In this document: piece after piece, positions 1 to 11,324 of the stretch | How the letters are laid out: each line of letters starts with the position of its first letter | Numbering within the stretch: the first letter of the stretch is position 1 | Origin: Apiotrichum sp. Y4204 | Lineage: Eukaryota > Basidiomycota > Tremellomycetes > Trichosporonales > Trichosporonaceae | Length of the DNA: 64,000 nt | NCBI GenBank assembly: GCA_025531455.1 | Contig: JAMYHL010000031.1 | Coordinates: 186,001-250,000 of the forward strand | Direction: 5' to 3' | Program-made: the position numbers and the translations under genes | The notes under the pieces: model-generated | The model's database searches: none | What the model was told of the DNA's origin: nothing | The model's input: only the letters and a program-made list of their open reading frames with translations

Positions 1-3000
1 CGTCCCGCTCCGGTCCGAGCCCTGCCACGGGCGCACGGGTGTGTCGAGCATGTCGTCGGCGGCCATGAGCGTCTTGAGGGGCTCGTGCGAGTCGTCAAGG
101 CTAAAGACATTGTCGCTCGCCGCGGCGCCAAACTCGCTCTCGGACGAGAACGACGGCTGGTGCGCAGCGTGCACGTACAGGCCGGTGCGCTTCGGCGTGC
201 TCGCGGCGGCGGGGGCGCCGAGCGCAAACGCAGAACCGAGCCCGCCCCCGCCCGCGTCGTACACGGCGTGATACCGCCCGTTGCCCGTGCCGTCGCTCGA
301 GGCAAAGCTGTCGTTGCTCAGCGCATACCGCGGCTTGTTGTATGCGAGCGGGCGGTCGACGCTCATGCGTGCCGCGTGCTGCACGGCGCGGCGGGCGAGC
401 GGCGACGTGGATGAGGCCGGGGTGACGTCCAGCCCCTCGTCGAAGAACTGGTTGAGCGAGTGCAGCGCGCCGACGAGGTCGCCCATCGACGCATTGTCCG
501 GGACGGGCGGGGACGGTAGCTCGAGGCTGATCTGACTCGCGCCCCATGGCTCGTTCTTCGCACGTATGTCGGAAAACTGCAGTACGGAGAAGTGGGCAGA
601 TGCAGCACGGGAAGCACACGTATTGAACACTGCCGAGACGTTTGCGCGTGTCACCTCGGACCGCTCGGCGGGGTTCGGGATCGACCAGCCGGATGGCTCG
701 ATCGCGCCGAACAGCTGCGTCGTAGAGTCCATGTCGGTCTGAGCAAACGGCAGCTCGAGGATGTCCAGTGCAAGTGCAGTGTGCTTCGTCGATACGAGGC
801 GCAGCAGCGGACGCACGAGTTCGCGACTGTGCGGCGCAAGCGCACGCGCCTCGGGGAACAACAGGATAAGCTTGAGAATCTGTAGCGCCTTGTCCCTCAT
901 CCAGTCGTTCTGGTTGAGGACAAATCCCAGGAGGAGAGTAACAATCTCTAGCGCATCCGTCGCCATGTGGTCGCGGAGATGCGATGCTGCCTGGCGGATA
1001 AAATCGTCCTTTGTCCGGAACCGTGCGCGCGCGAACGACGTCAGCAGTCGCGCGAGGCCCGCGTCCCCTTGTCGCTCTGCAATGTCCGCCAGGTCGCTCG
1101 CCATCCCCGCGAGCTCCTCGTTTGGCTCGCCGAGATCCGTCGAGTGCAGCATCCACGGCAGCGCAGCGACAAAGCCATGCAGGAGCCGGCGGTCGGGCTC
1201 GTCAATGAGCTCCGCCTCGGGGACAGAAGTCAGACGGCGGATAACGTCAAACGTTAACATGTCCGTCTTGGAAGACCGCAGACCGATGAGCAACAGGGGC
1301 TGGAGGTTCATCGTCGGGCCCTTGAGGTCCGGCGGGCGGAGCGCGACAATGTCCTTGACCACTGCGGGGTCGGCCAGGTTCGTCTTATCCAGCACGTGGG
1401 AGAGCAGATCGACCACCTCGTTGAATTCCGACTCGTACGGCGTCGTGAGACATGCCATGGAGCACCAGAATATCTGAGGGTACGCCTTGATATCGGTGGG
1501 CGAGAGACTCTGCACGATAGCCGAGAGGGTACGCATGACCTCGTTGTTGAAGCTCTGGATCTCGGCCGACGGCGACGCGATCGTGCTCGACAGACGCGCA
1601 AGCATGTCTGACACCATGCGTGCATTGATGTCTGGGGAGAGGATTCGGAACACCTGGAACGAGCGGCAGGCGAGGTGGCGGATAGTGCACGACGACGCCC
1701 AGTGCAGCGCCAGCGAGCCCCACTGCTGACCCAGCTTGGGCTGCAGCTGGGAGAAGATACCCAGAATCTTGGCGACAAGAGTGGACATCTTGGCTGGAGC
1801 ATGGAAGAACGTGTCGGGGCTGCCGTGGTCATCAGTCTTCCAGAATGCGTCGCTGTGCAGCGCGAGCGCGGTGGTCTTGAGTTCGGCCGTGTTCCAGATC
1901 GCGACGCGTTCACTCGGATCAGTGGTTGTGAGATTGCTCAGGTCGCAAAGCCACGCGCGCACGACCTGGAAAAGGACGCGCTGGGCCTGCTCCCGGAGCA
2001 CGGGGTTGGGGTCGTCGCAGTGAATAAAGGCGACGTGGAGAAGCACCGAGAGACGAGCAGGCGCAATGCGATGCGGGAGGAGCTCACCCGCAAAGAGCAA
2101 CGCCATCTGGCCCTGCGAGAGGGTCTTTGTCCGCGACGTGGGGCTAAATAAGGCATCGAGGTTGGCGAGCGAGACGGACGGACTGGCGGGAACGTGGGCC
2201 TGCGCAGAGGTCGCCATGTCCGTCGGCTCCACGAAACCGTAGATATCCTCAAAGATGACGTCTCCCGCGGGCGTGGCGGCAAGGCATGCAATAATCTGCT
2301 GCGCATGTTGCACAAACTCCGAGCTCCGCTTCGCTCCCTGTTCAAAGAGGAACTTGACAAGCGCGGTGGTGTTCCGGGGCCGCGAGCCTGCAAACGAGAC
2401 AATAATGTCCTGGATGTCCTTGAGGTGGTCGTCGCTGAAGCGCACGACAAGGTACACGAGATTTGAGAGCGCCTGCTGCTCCTGTGCAATTTCCTCGGGG
2501 CCGAGTTGAGATGTGTCCGTCTCCAGCTCAAGGACCTGAAGGAACGTCGGGAGGATGCGGAGTGTGGCACCGCGGCGCGGCGCTTCGAGATGACCAAGTC
2601 GTGACGTGCACTCTGTGAGAAAGGGCAAAGCCAGGTTGGGATACAGGTTGGCAAGCCGCCGGGTCATCTCAATCTGCGCGTGGCGATATACGTTTGGCGC
2701 ATCCGAACCGACCGATGGAAGGAGAGCGCTGACAGCGAGCTGGTCCGCTGAATCGTGGAACAGCCAGACTGCAAGCTGGAATGCGCGCAGCCGCACGTCT
2801 CGCGTCGGATGGCCAAGCTTGGAGAGTGATAAGCATGCCAATTGCGCTGGCGGGAGCTTTATCGTCCCGTCGCTGATCATGTCCGCCACGACACCGAAAA
2901 AGGACGCCTCGAGACCAAAATGCTCTCCTTCGCCGAACGACTGGTGGAGAACTTCGTCGGCAAGTCGGGCCACGCCCCAGTTGTACTTTATAAGAGCGTG

Positions 3001-6000
3001 GAGCGCCTTGCGTCCCGTCTCGTGATGGGTTCTCTGGGATGTCTGGAACATGCCGCGGATCCAGCGGAGAACAGTGAGGGGATCCACAATGTGGTCGGAC
3101 GACTGGTTCGCAGGCGTTGCGTCGTGTGCGGAGATGAGCTTGCCCAGACACAACGACGCCATGGCCTCGGCAGCAGCAGCTGAGAGAAGCTTGGTCTTAG
3201 CCTGTAGGTCGTCGAGATACTGCGCCTTGTCACGTTCGCCGCGATAGGAGTCTGCAGCGGCCTGAAGTGTGGCCGATTCACGCGCCTTGGCGACATCTGG
3301 CCGCCGCCCGACATGGCACCAGTCGTAGCATAGCTTGAAAATCGCCCCACGAACGTCTTCACCAAGGAATCTGTCACTGCTGTCGAGCTGCCCCAGTGCG
3401 GTGGTAAGATTGTCGACAACAACGCAGAACCATCGACGCAGGTTCTGAAGGTCATAGTCCTCACGCCATTGCGTGTCCGCCAAGAGCCCCAGTGTTATTT
3501 TCACAAACTGGATGAGCGACGACAGGTTGGCAATGTGCGCCTGTGTACGGCCCTCAAGAATGAGCGGCGAGATGAGGCAGAAGACATGGCCTGCCGCCGT
3601 CCACCGCATACCCTGCGCGGTCGGACGCCGGTTGGTCGCGCGGTACGATTCAGACCAGCGGCGGACGAGGGCAACGAGCGTTTCCGAGAGCGATCGCAGA
3701 GACGATTGGCTGATGGAGCCCAGTGCGTACACCACAGCATCCTGGAACCGCCGGTCGTCCCAGGCGAGAAGTTGCGCGAGAAACTGGAACAGCTGCGGAG
3801 AGAGCAGGGTTTCCATTGAGAGTTGTGTGTCCTTTCGAGATGCCGGTGTGGAATGCGTAGCATCCACAGTGGCACACAGCACCGAGAGATACAGACGCCA
3901 CTGATCGGCCAGAAGCGCAGCATCGGACGTCGAGCGATTCGCGGCGGGGCCAATGCGTATGGGCTTAGCAGACGCGATGGCATTCACATGAGCGTGCAGT
4001 CGGAGGACTGTAGCGGCGACTCGAATCTGCAGTTCCTTCACTGGCCCAGCAAGCTGGTCAGCAACCTTGCCAATGAATGCGGGCAGGATGGATGCCCACA
4101 GCACAGCGTCCTTTGTGCTTTCGCTCTCTGCAATTTTGCGCATGAGTTTGGTACCCTTGTAGCCCTCCAACCGGGTCCGCGCGTTTGGGGACAATGTCAG
4201 CAGCTTGATAAGAAGAGCAAAGTCGGCGTCGCTGATTGTGCTTTCATACATTTGCAGCACGGTGGAAATCTTCGGCGCGTCGTCGAGGAGTACTCGCGAA
4301 TAGCGGAACGCTGCGGATGGTTCGCGGCCCTGGCCGATCATATCAGTCGCGCCTGTGAGCACGGGATACGCCAGCTTGCGAAGGTGAACGCTCGCAGACG
4401 TGAGGAGGAACAGCGCCATGGCCTCGATTTTTTCCACGAAAGCAGAATCCACTGGGTCCGGGTCCTCTGACGCACGCTGGTGTGTTGCGAGCATTCCCAA
4501 AACGTCCACCCAGAGCTTGACGACGCGCACGAGCTGCGAGTCCAAGAGCCGCGTTCCAACAAAGTGGTCCCTGAAGACATTGCGCGATTCGAACACAAAC
4601 TGGCGGTAGTTGTCGACAATAATCCTGCACAACGCGGGGTCATCTTCTGCGAGACGACGTATTGTGTTGGACGCCACCTCGCAGGTCGTCGGGTTTGCAG
4701 AGAACGTCGCCCGGCAGAGAATGTTGACAAGATCGGTAATGTTGGGCGCGATGCCCACGAGCGACGGGAGCGCGTCGAGGATAGCAGTCATTAGCCGGAA
4801 GGGCGCTTCGTATCGCGAGGGATACGCCACATGAATGTCGCCGTGTTTTCTTGTCACCAGATCGCCAGAGCTCTCGAGGGACGCACTCGAGGCGTGAACC
4901 GACAACGTCACCACATCGCTGCTTAACAAAACATTCCCACACGTCCGGTCGCAGCTCAACAGGACGTTAATCGTCATCGGCCCGCATGTTTTGATGAACT
5001 CCTCAGTCTCCGGACATTCTGTGAATGGTCCGGTATCACAGTCAAACCCGTCAAACTCAAACTTCGAAAAGTCTGCACTGCTGGGGAACATGACCGGGCG
5101 ATCGTTGGCGATACAGCGTAAAGACCGTGTCGCGGCCCGCACGGCAACATAGGCGCGCTCCGAGTGGAGCAGTTCGGTCACACCTCCCGGACTCCGATGT
5201 GTCGGAATCGCATCGCGCATAAACTCGCCCACGAGCTCGGTACCGTAGTCGAACTGCCGTGTCATGACGTAGTGCAGAATTGCCACAAACGGCTCGAGGG
5301 GAAGATCGGGGGGCAGGAGCTGGCTGCTGTTCTGAGGGAAGTGATGCCGCAACAAGCCCTCGAGGCGTTTCCGCGTAGACGTAGAACTCTCAGGACAGCG
5401 ATTGAGGTAGACCCACAACAGCCGAATGAACGCGTTCATACCAACAACTCGACATGCTCGATCCTGGGGTTAGCGGAGGACGTTCGGGATTGTTGAGACC
5501 AGATACAGAGCTCAAAGCAAAGAACCGCCGCTCTACCTTTAGCCTCTACCCACCTTCGACTTTGCCGCGATCACGTCGATGCAGGCTTGCCAATTCTCCA
5601 TAAATATCTCGCGCGGTGATACGGCTAGTGCGACAACCACAAGGGGGAACGCGACGCTCCAGTACCGCTGTTTAGCTGCCATAGCCATTGCACGCTGGAG
5701 GACGCTGGCAATGACCTTCGCCCACATGGGGTGGTTGACTTCTGCCGTAGCGGTTTCAATGACGGGGTGCAGGAGGTGGGTGAAAGTCTCTGCGTACGCG
5801 TATTTCAGCGTACTGCCGTGTACGTTTCCGAACAGCACGGCGAGGTTCTGCAAGAACTCGGCCGACATCTCCAGCTCGCTCTCGGGATACACGCGTAGCT
5901 TGAGTTTCCGCACGCCCTTGAGGACGTGTTCCACCTTGGCCTCCGCATCCTTGGATCCACTGGATGATAAGCCCGTGAGTTCGTGGGTGAAACGCTCTGA

Positions 6001-7471
6001 GACGGTGAGGAAGCGGGTTTTTGACAGCTCGCCGAGAAAGTCCACGAGTAGCGCGGATATTGTTCTTCGCTGGGCGTGCTCGTCTGCCCGTTCTGAACGG
6101 AAGAGAGAAAACGCTGCGTGCTCCAGATTCAATGCAACCTCCTCACCGAGCTGGTCTGGTGGGACGATCCGAACAATCTCGATCAACGCGCGGTGATAGA
6201 TGTACTTTGCCGCGAGCTGCTTTCTGCTCGTGAGCATATCAACCGCCTCGTCAGGTCGGATCTGGAGGCCGATGGGCTGCGTCAAATGGCTTCGGACCTC
6301 GGATGGGTTCATGTTGTCACACTGCAGGCGGCACCACGCAAAGAGAAGATCCAACACTCGCCGTGCGTGTCGCCGTGCGCAATTGGCAAGTGAGAGCAGA
6401 AGCTCGTCGAATGCTGGATCTTGTCCGCCCTCCAGCGACGCGGTAATCGTCACCTGTGAGTTCTGATGGGTAAGAATCGAGCGAAAGCAACATACCCACG
6501 ATAGGCTTCGCCATCAACTTCTTGATCTTCTTCTCCGCCGCGTCGCGAAACTCGTGAAACACAACGCGCAGCGCCTCTTCCGCTGGAGTTTTCCCAAAGT
6601 GCTCAATATCCTCTGATATTGACGGCTGCCGGATAAACATGCTCGTGTCACTACCCTGCCTGCCAATACGAGAGGGGGTCGACCGATTTAGTGGTAACCG
6701 GGGAAGGGCAGGGAGAGGGTGGTCTTCTGCACGAAATGTGGAGCTTGCATCTGAGCGCGTTGACCGTGCGCCAAGGGACCTCTGCGAGGAGTGGGCAGTG
6801 CCGCCCTGTGACCGCGAGCGGTCGAACACGGACGACATGGACGTTTTGGTATTCGCGCGCGGCCGATTACCTATCGCCCCATTCGGCGGCGACGACGGCG
6901 GCGCCATGGTGAACGGGTTGCGGAGCGCGGGATATCCTCCTGGCCGGCTGTCCCACGATACATTGGGCATGGGCGGTGGTGGCGGACGGTCGGCGCCGCT
7001 CTTGAACACATTCTTTAATGACGCAAATGACCCCTTGCGCGGACCAAGTAGCCCACTCCCAGACCCAGACTGCTGCATGGCGTGCGTGCCAAGCGAGGTC
7101 GCTGACCCGTTTGACTGCTTGCCGAGACGATGTACAGGTGTTGGAGGGTCTAGTGTTGCGAGGTCGTGTGCCGAGGCCGAGAACGACAGTCCACTCTTGC
7201 CCGGTGTTGATGGTGTGCGGCCGAATCCGAACGGGCGCTCGGGGAAGTTGTCTGCGCGCGGTGTGTCCTCTGGTGAGCTGACGGTGGGCGTCCCCAGAGG
7301 CGAGCGCACAAAGGAGGGGAGGTTAAGGTCATCATCGTCGTCAAAGTCTGGTTATTAGTGTGAGTGGGTGAGTGAGTGATGAGGTTGGTTGGCGGGACGA
7401 ACAAACGGCTCGCAAGCGTCGAGGGGATGGGAGATGGGGAATTGAGGCTTACCTGGGATGACGATTTCCAT
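1..7471 (-). CDS. TAO3: TAO3/PAG1 (Furry/MOR2 family) cell-morphogenesis scaffold, 3' end missing
   Basis: Large HEAT-type scaffold. In yeasts the family works in the RAM (Cbk1/NDR kinase) network controlling polarised growth and cell separation. Four exons: 7453-7471, 6500-7347, 5554-6462 and 5463 down to the window edge; phases agree and give 2413 codons with no stop before base 1. Residues 1-230 are low-complexity Ser/Pro-rich. The conserved N-terminal domain begins at about residue 240 (HEFRDAAEKKIKKLMAKP) and continues through DPAFDELLLSLANCARRHAR in exon 3. Exon 4 opens with MNAFIRLLWVYLNRCPES, the conserved 'YL-R-C' stretch. Fungal relatives are about 2200-2500 aa, so little should be missing. 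Two donors are GTGGGT and not GTGAGT. The family call is firm; the exact 5' end is less so, because the first exon is only 19 nt. Confidence 0.9.
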
Positions 7472-8437
7472 GGCGGGCAGTTTGGCTGAGCGTCTGTGGA
7501 GTGGTGTATGCGTATGAGTAGGTGTTCCTGTCGCCCCCTTTGTGCTCCTGACCGTCAATCAGAATGAGGAGGGAGGGAGGGTGTCAGTGTATGGTCGTCG
7601 CTGTCGACGATGATGATGGGTGATGGAGGTTGGTGGTGATGAATGATCGCGGCGCACGCGGCCAGCGGCGACGGCGGACACTCACACTCTGGGTCAATTG
7701 GGGAACCAGGAGACGGGTGAGGGCCTGGGCGCCTGGGCTTGGAACATTACAGTCACGTGACAAACCACGTGGGGTGCAGGTCAGGAGATCGGATGTACGG
7801 GAATAATCGCTGCTTCCTGGGATGTTCTGATGTCGATGACCTCAAATCTCTAGATCTCACTCCGATGTAACACAATCTGTCTCTCTGTTCGTCGACCATT
7901 TCATCTCAACTTGATAGAGCAAGCAACAAGACATAGAGAAGTATATTATACGAGGTGCAGTTCCGCGAAGATCGCAACAGCTTCGTTGGGAGCTTCTTGG
8001 CTGGAATCTCCCCGCCGCCCGAAATAGCTCCACATGGGCTACCAATTATCAACCATGTGCCAACATCTCGTCATGCACCATGCATGTAACGACAAGGCAC
8101 TACCCGCAAGTGGCATTGTTTTGAATGCCGAACATCAATTCGGCATTGCAAAACGTCGCAAACGCCATCAACCAGCGGGAAGATGGCATGACCATATGGC
8201 GGAGCAGGTGCGCAGGTGAGGCACAAGCTCACCTGGTGTGACGAATAGGCTATCACGCGCTATCTTGAATTAAGCTTGGGTCTTGTGCCATACGTGGTGT
8301 TATCGTCGACTTCGTGCCTGCTCTATAGAGGACTGGCGCTGGCGGCCGGCGCGTGCACGAAGAACTAAACTCAGGAGGCCATTTGTACTTAAAAGCCGTC
8401 TACGATACGGGAACTACTAAAATCCTCTTCATTCATC
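7472..8437. other. Divergent intergenic region TAO3 / permease 1
   Basis: This holds the promoters of the two divergent genes. Near TAO3 there are short purine/pyrimidine runs (about 7560-7640, repeats of TGATG and GGAGG). The permease side carries three GATA-type sites, listed separately, and a TTAAAA stretch around 8390 that could serve as a TATA element. I see no gene, and the short ORFs have no domain. Confidence 0.6.
8250..8305. promoter_or_regulatory. Three GATA-factor sites upstream of permease 1
   Basis: CTATCA (8250-8255), CTATCT (8260-8265) and TTATCG (8300-8305) are reverse forms of HGATAR. They lie 130-190 bp upstream of the start codon. Fungal amino-acid permeases are classically under nitrogen control by GATA activators, so the cluster is a plausible nitrogen-response element. 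The sites are visible; the function is inferred. Confidence 0.4.
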
Positions 8438-10259
8438 ATGACTGACGCTGCGTGGCGGTACGACGCCGCGCACCAACTCTACTCCGACAAGCCGCGCGAC
8501 GACACTGCCGATGTCGAGGGCGGCAAGCTTGGATGGGAGGGGGACGGGTACAATACCCCGGGCAGGCACGACATTGTCCTCGAAGAAGGGGAAGCACGCG
8601 ACCTGCGCCGTGGTCTGGAACAGCGCCATATCTCGATGATCGCGCTGGCAGGTAGGATGCATCACTCCCAACGATAGCTCATTCCAACAGGCTCAATTGG
8701 AACCGGTCTATTCCTCAGTCTTGGCGGCGCAATCGCCCGCGGCGGCCCGCTCGGTTCTCTTCTCGGCTACTTCATCATTGGGCTCGTCGTCTGCGCAGTG
8801 CAGTTTGCCCTCGGTGAAGTCACAGCCCTCATCCCCGTGACGGGATCGTTTGTGCGCCACTGCGAGGTGCTCATCGATCCCGCGCTCGGCTTTGCTGTAG
8901 GGTGGAATCTGACATATGGGAACTGGCTCTCGGTGTGTGCTAAGATCCTATCTAAGCTTACGCTACAGGTTCCCTCGGAGATCACGGCCATCTGCGTTTT
9001 GTTCCAATACTGGACGGACGTGCACCCGGCGACGTTTATCTGCATCTTCATCTTTTTGACCGCGTGCGTGGGATTCATGCGGATTCAGTGGCTGGGCGAG
9101 GTCGAGTTCTTCTTTGTGAGCCTCCATCCCATCACCTGCTAACGACAGGCAATCCTCAAGATCCTGCTTGTGGTGGGGCTTATCATCTTCGGGCTATGCG
9201 TGGATCTCGGCGGGGTCCACGGCGTCGAACGCATCGGGTTTCGGTACTGGAAGCATCCGGGCCCGTTCGTGGAGTACATTGCGACCGGGTCGCTGGGGAG
9301 GTTTCTGGGTTTCTGGTCGGTGCTCATCGGCGCGGTATTCTCTTTCGCCGGTGTGGAATCAGTAGCCGCCGCCGCCGCAGAAACGAAGAACCCGCGCGTC
9401 GCGATCCCCAAGGCTGTCAAGCGGGTGTTTGCGCGCGTGACAGTGTTCTACGTCCTCTCGGTGCTCGTCGTCGGCATGCTCGTCCCGAGTGACGACGAGC
9501 GGCTCCAAGATGATTCGGGGACCGCGGGTACCTCGCCATTTGTCCTCGCCGCTGCTGCTGGTGGTATCAAGGCCATTCCCCACATCATCAACGCGGTGGT
9601 GATTACCTCGGCGTGGAGCTCTTCAAACCAGGCGCTGCTCAGCGGCTCGCGCGTGCTGTATGGTCTGGCGCTCAAGGGCCACGCGCCCCGCATGTTCCGC
9701 CGCGTCAACCGCTGGGGCACGCCGTACGTCGCGGTCTCGAGCTACGTCGCGTTCATGTTTCTCGCCTTCATGTCGCTCTCAAGCGGCGCGCTCACCGTCT
9801 TCTACTGGTTCATGAACCTTGTCGGGTGTGCGGTCCTCATCTCGTGGCTGGCCGTCCTCACGAACCATTTGCGGATGCACGCGGCTCTGAGGAAACAGGC
9901 CATCGACCCCCGCCGCCTCCCGTGGTACAACTGGTGGACCCGTGAGTGGAACCATGTGCCCACTGACAGCAGCGTATGCGTCCACTCTCGCCGTGGCGTT
10001 CTGCCTCCTCCTGCTCCTCACGAACGGCTTTGTCGTGTTCACTCGCGGCAACTGGGACACTGCAATGTTCATCACAGCGTATCTCGACATTGGAATTGTT
10101 GCCTTCGTATTTGGGGTGTACAAGCTCGTCCGCCGCACAAAGTGGGTGCGCCTCGAGGACGTACCTCTCCATGCCATCCTCGAGGGCATCGAGCGCGAGC
10201 CGTTCAAGGGCGAGACCAAGCGCGGGTGGATTAGGCTCGTCTCCTGGCTTTGGGATTAA
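8438..10259 (+). CDS. Amino acid permease (APC superfamily, fungal YAT type)
   Basis: Plasma-membrane proton-coupled amino-acid uptake is the expected role. Exons: 8438-8651, 8691-8932, 8969-9115, 9149-9941, 9970-10259, about 561 aa. The family motif SIGTGLFLSLGGAIARGGPL follows a hydrophilic N-tail of about 70 residues. Other landmarks are the WNLTYGNWLS..PSEITA stretch, split by a 36-nt intron, and FAGVESVAAAAAETKNPRVA. About 12 hydrophobic segments follow, ending with a short cytosolic tail (RGWIRLVSWLWD). The last intron is only 28 nt, or 31 nt if the second AG of a CAGCAG acceptor is used; both keep frame, adding or removing one residue. Without splicing the last three membrane segments fall out of frame. 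Substrate specificity cannot be read from sequence. Confidence 0.9.
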
Positions 10260-11324
10260 TAGGACTGTTGAGGTACAGCATGTGAGGGATTTGCATGTGG
10301 CTATGATCGGTAGAAGAGTCAACCGAAGATGGTCGCTGCATTTCAGAATGAGCGGGTATGTACAGTAGCTGCGCGATTCGGCGGTCACGAAAGTCACCAG
10401 AGTCGTTGCGCGTTCAATCCACGTTGAGGCTTGCCGCCGCCACTTTCGTCAACCCAGCCACCGCGGCGCACGCTGTACTGTGCCCGCCTCGTCTGTTCTC
10501 CTCGCCATTACATTGCCGATAGATACCTTCAGCAACGGCACGAGTGTCCATCGTCCCGAGCCTCGCCAATCACTCATTCACTGGCGGAAAAGCCACTATC
10601 TGAGGTCAGCGCGAGTACATTACTCCCCGACAAGTGGACGGGGAATGATAATTATCGCTCGGCGAACACCGACAGCGCGGGACGACGGCAAGGCGTGTTG
10701 TGACACGACGACCCTCCGCATTCCGCCATCCACCATCCGGCCATCAGCCCGTCATCCGGCTGTTTAGCACTGGGACAGATCGACTATCTACCGCAGCACC
10801 GCAGCCTTATCGCGGACACATGTGATGCCACCCAATGAGCTAGTTTGAGGTACAATCAGGCAGATTGCGGCCATGGGCCTACTCCTCAGCCGGATTTCTA
10901 GCGGTGGCGCCGCCCGTCAGTTGCCGGCCCGGGGCGTGCCTCATTACGCATCGTGCATCTTGTTCCTCTTCTGGCCTTGCACTCTTGGCTTTGTCTCTTG
11001 GCTCCCGGCTCCCTCGTGCTCGAGGGCGGACAAGGCCGGCTCAATCTGGCCATCGTGTACATGCCTACGCTCATGAACCACTATCGCGGCCATGCTGGTC
11101 GCGTGCCCCAAGATCTCTCATCTCACCGAGCGGTGACGCGCCCTGCCCCTGTTCCGGCTCTCCTGCCGGTTCAATGTTGATAGGACATCCCCGGCCAGAG
11201 GATGGCGGTAAGCGAGTTGGGGAGACGCTCCTAGGTTGTTTACGCTCATGCTCATATAAGTCGGGGGACGCGACCCAGTGCCTAACTTACTCCACTCTCA
11301 CCACTAATCCGAACCAGAGCCAGG
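10260..11324. promoter_or_regulatory. Intergenic region / permease 2 promoter with many GATA sites and a TATA element
   Basis: No gene is seen. HGATAR-type sites: CGATAG (10517-10522), a back-to-back TGATAATTATCG pair (10646-10657), CTATCT (10784-10789), TTATCG (10807-10812) and TGATAG (11178-11183). A TATA-like CATATAAG lies at 11253-11260, about 65 bp upstream of the start codon. The density resembles nitrogen-regulated permease promoters; this is inference from motif matches only. Confidence 0.45.

Noticed and set aside
7840..8220. Short ORFs on both strands (60-62 codons)
   Set aside because: No domain, no start context, and no splice partners; treated as promoter DNA.
10395..10430. tRNA-like B-box (GTTCAATCC)
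   Set aside because: No matching acceptor stem, D-arm or A-box at the right distance.
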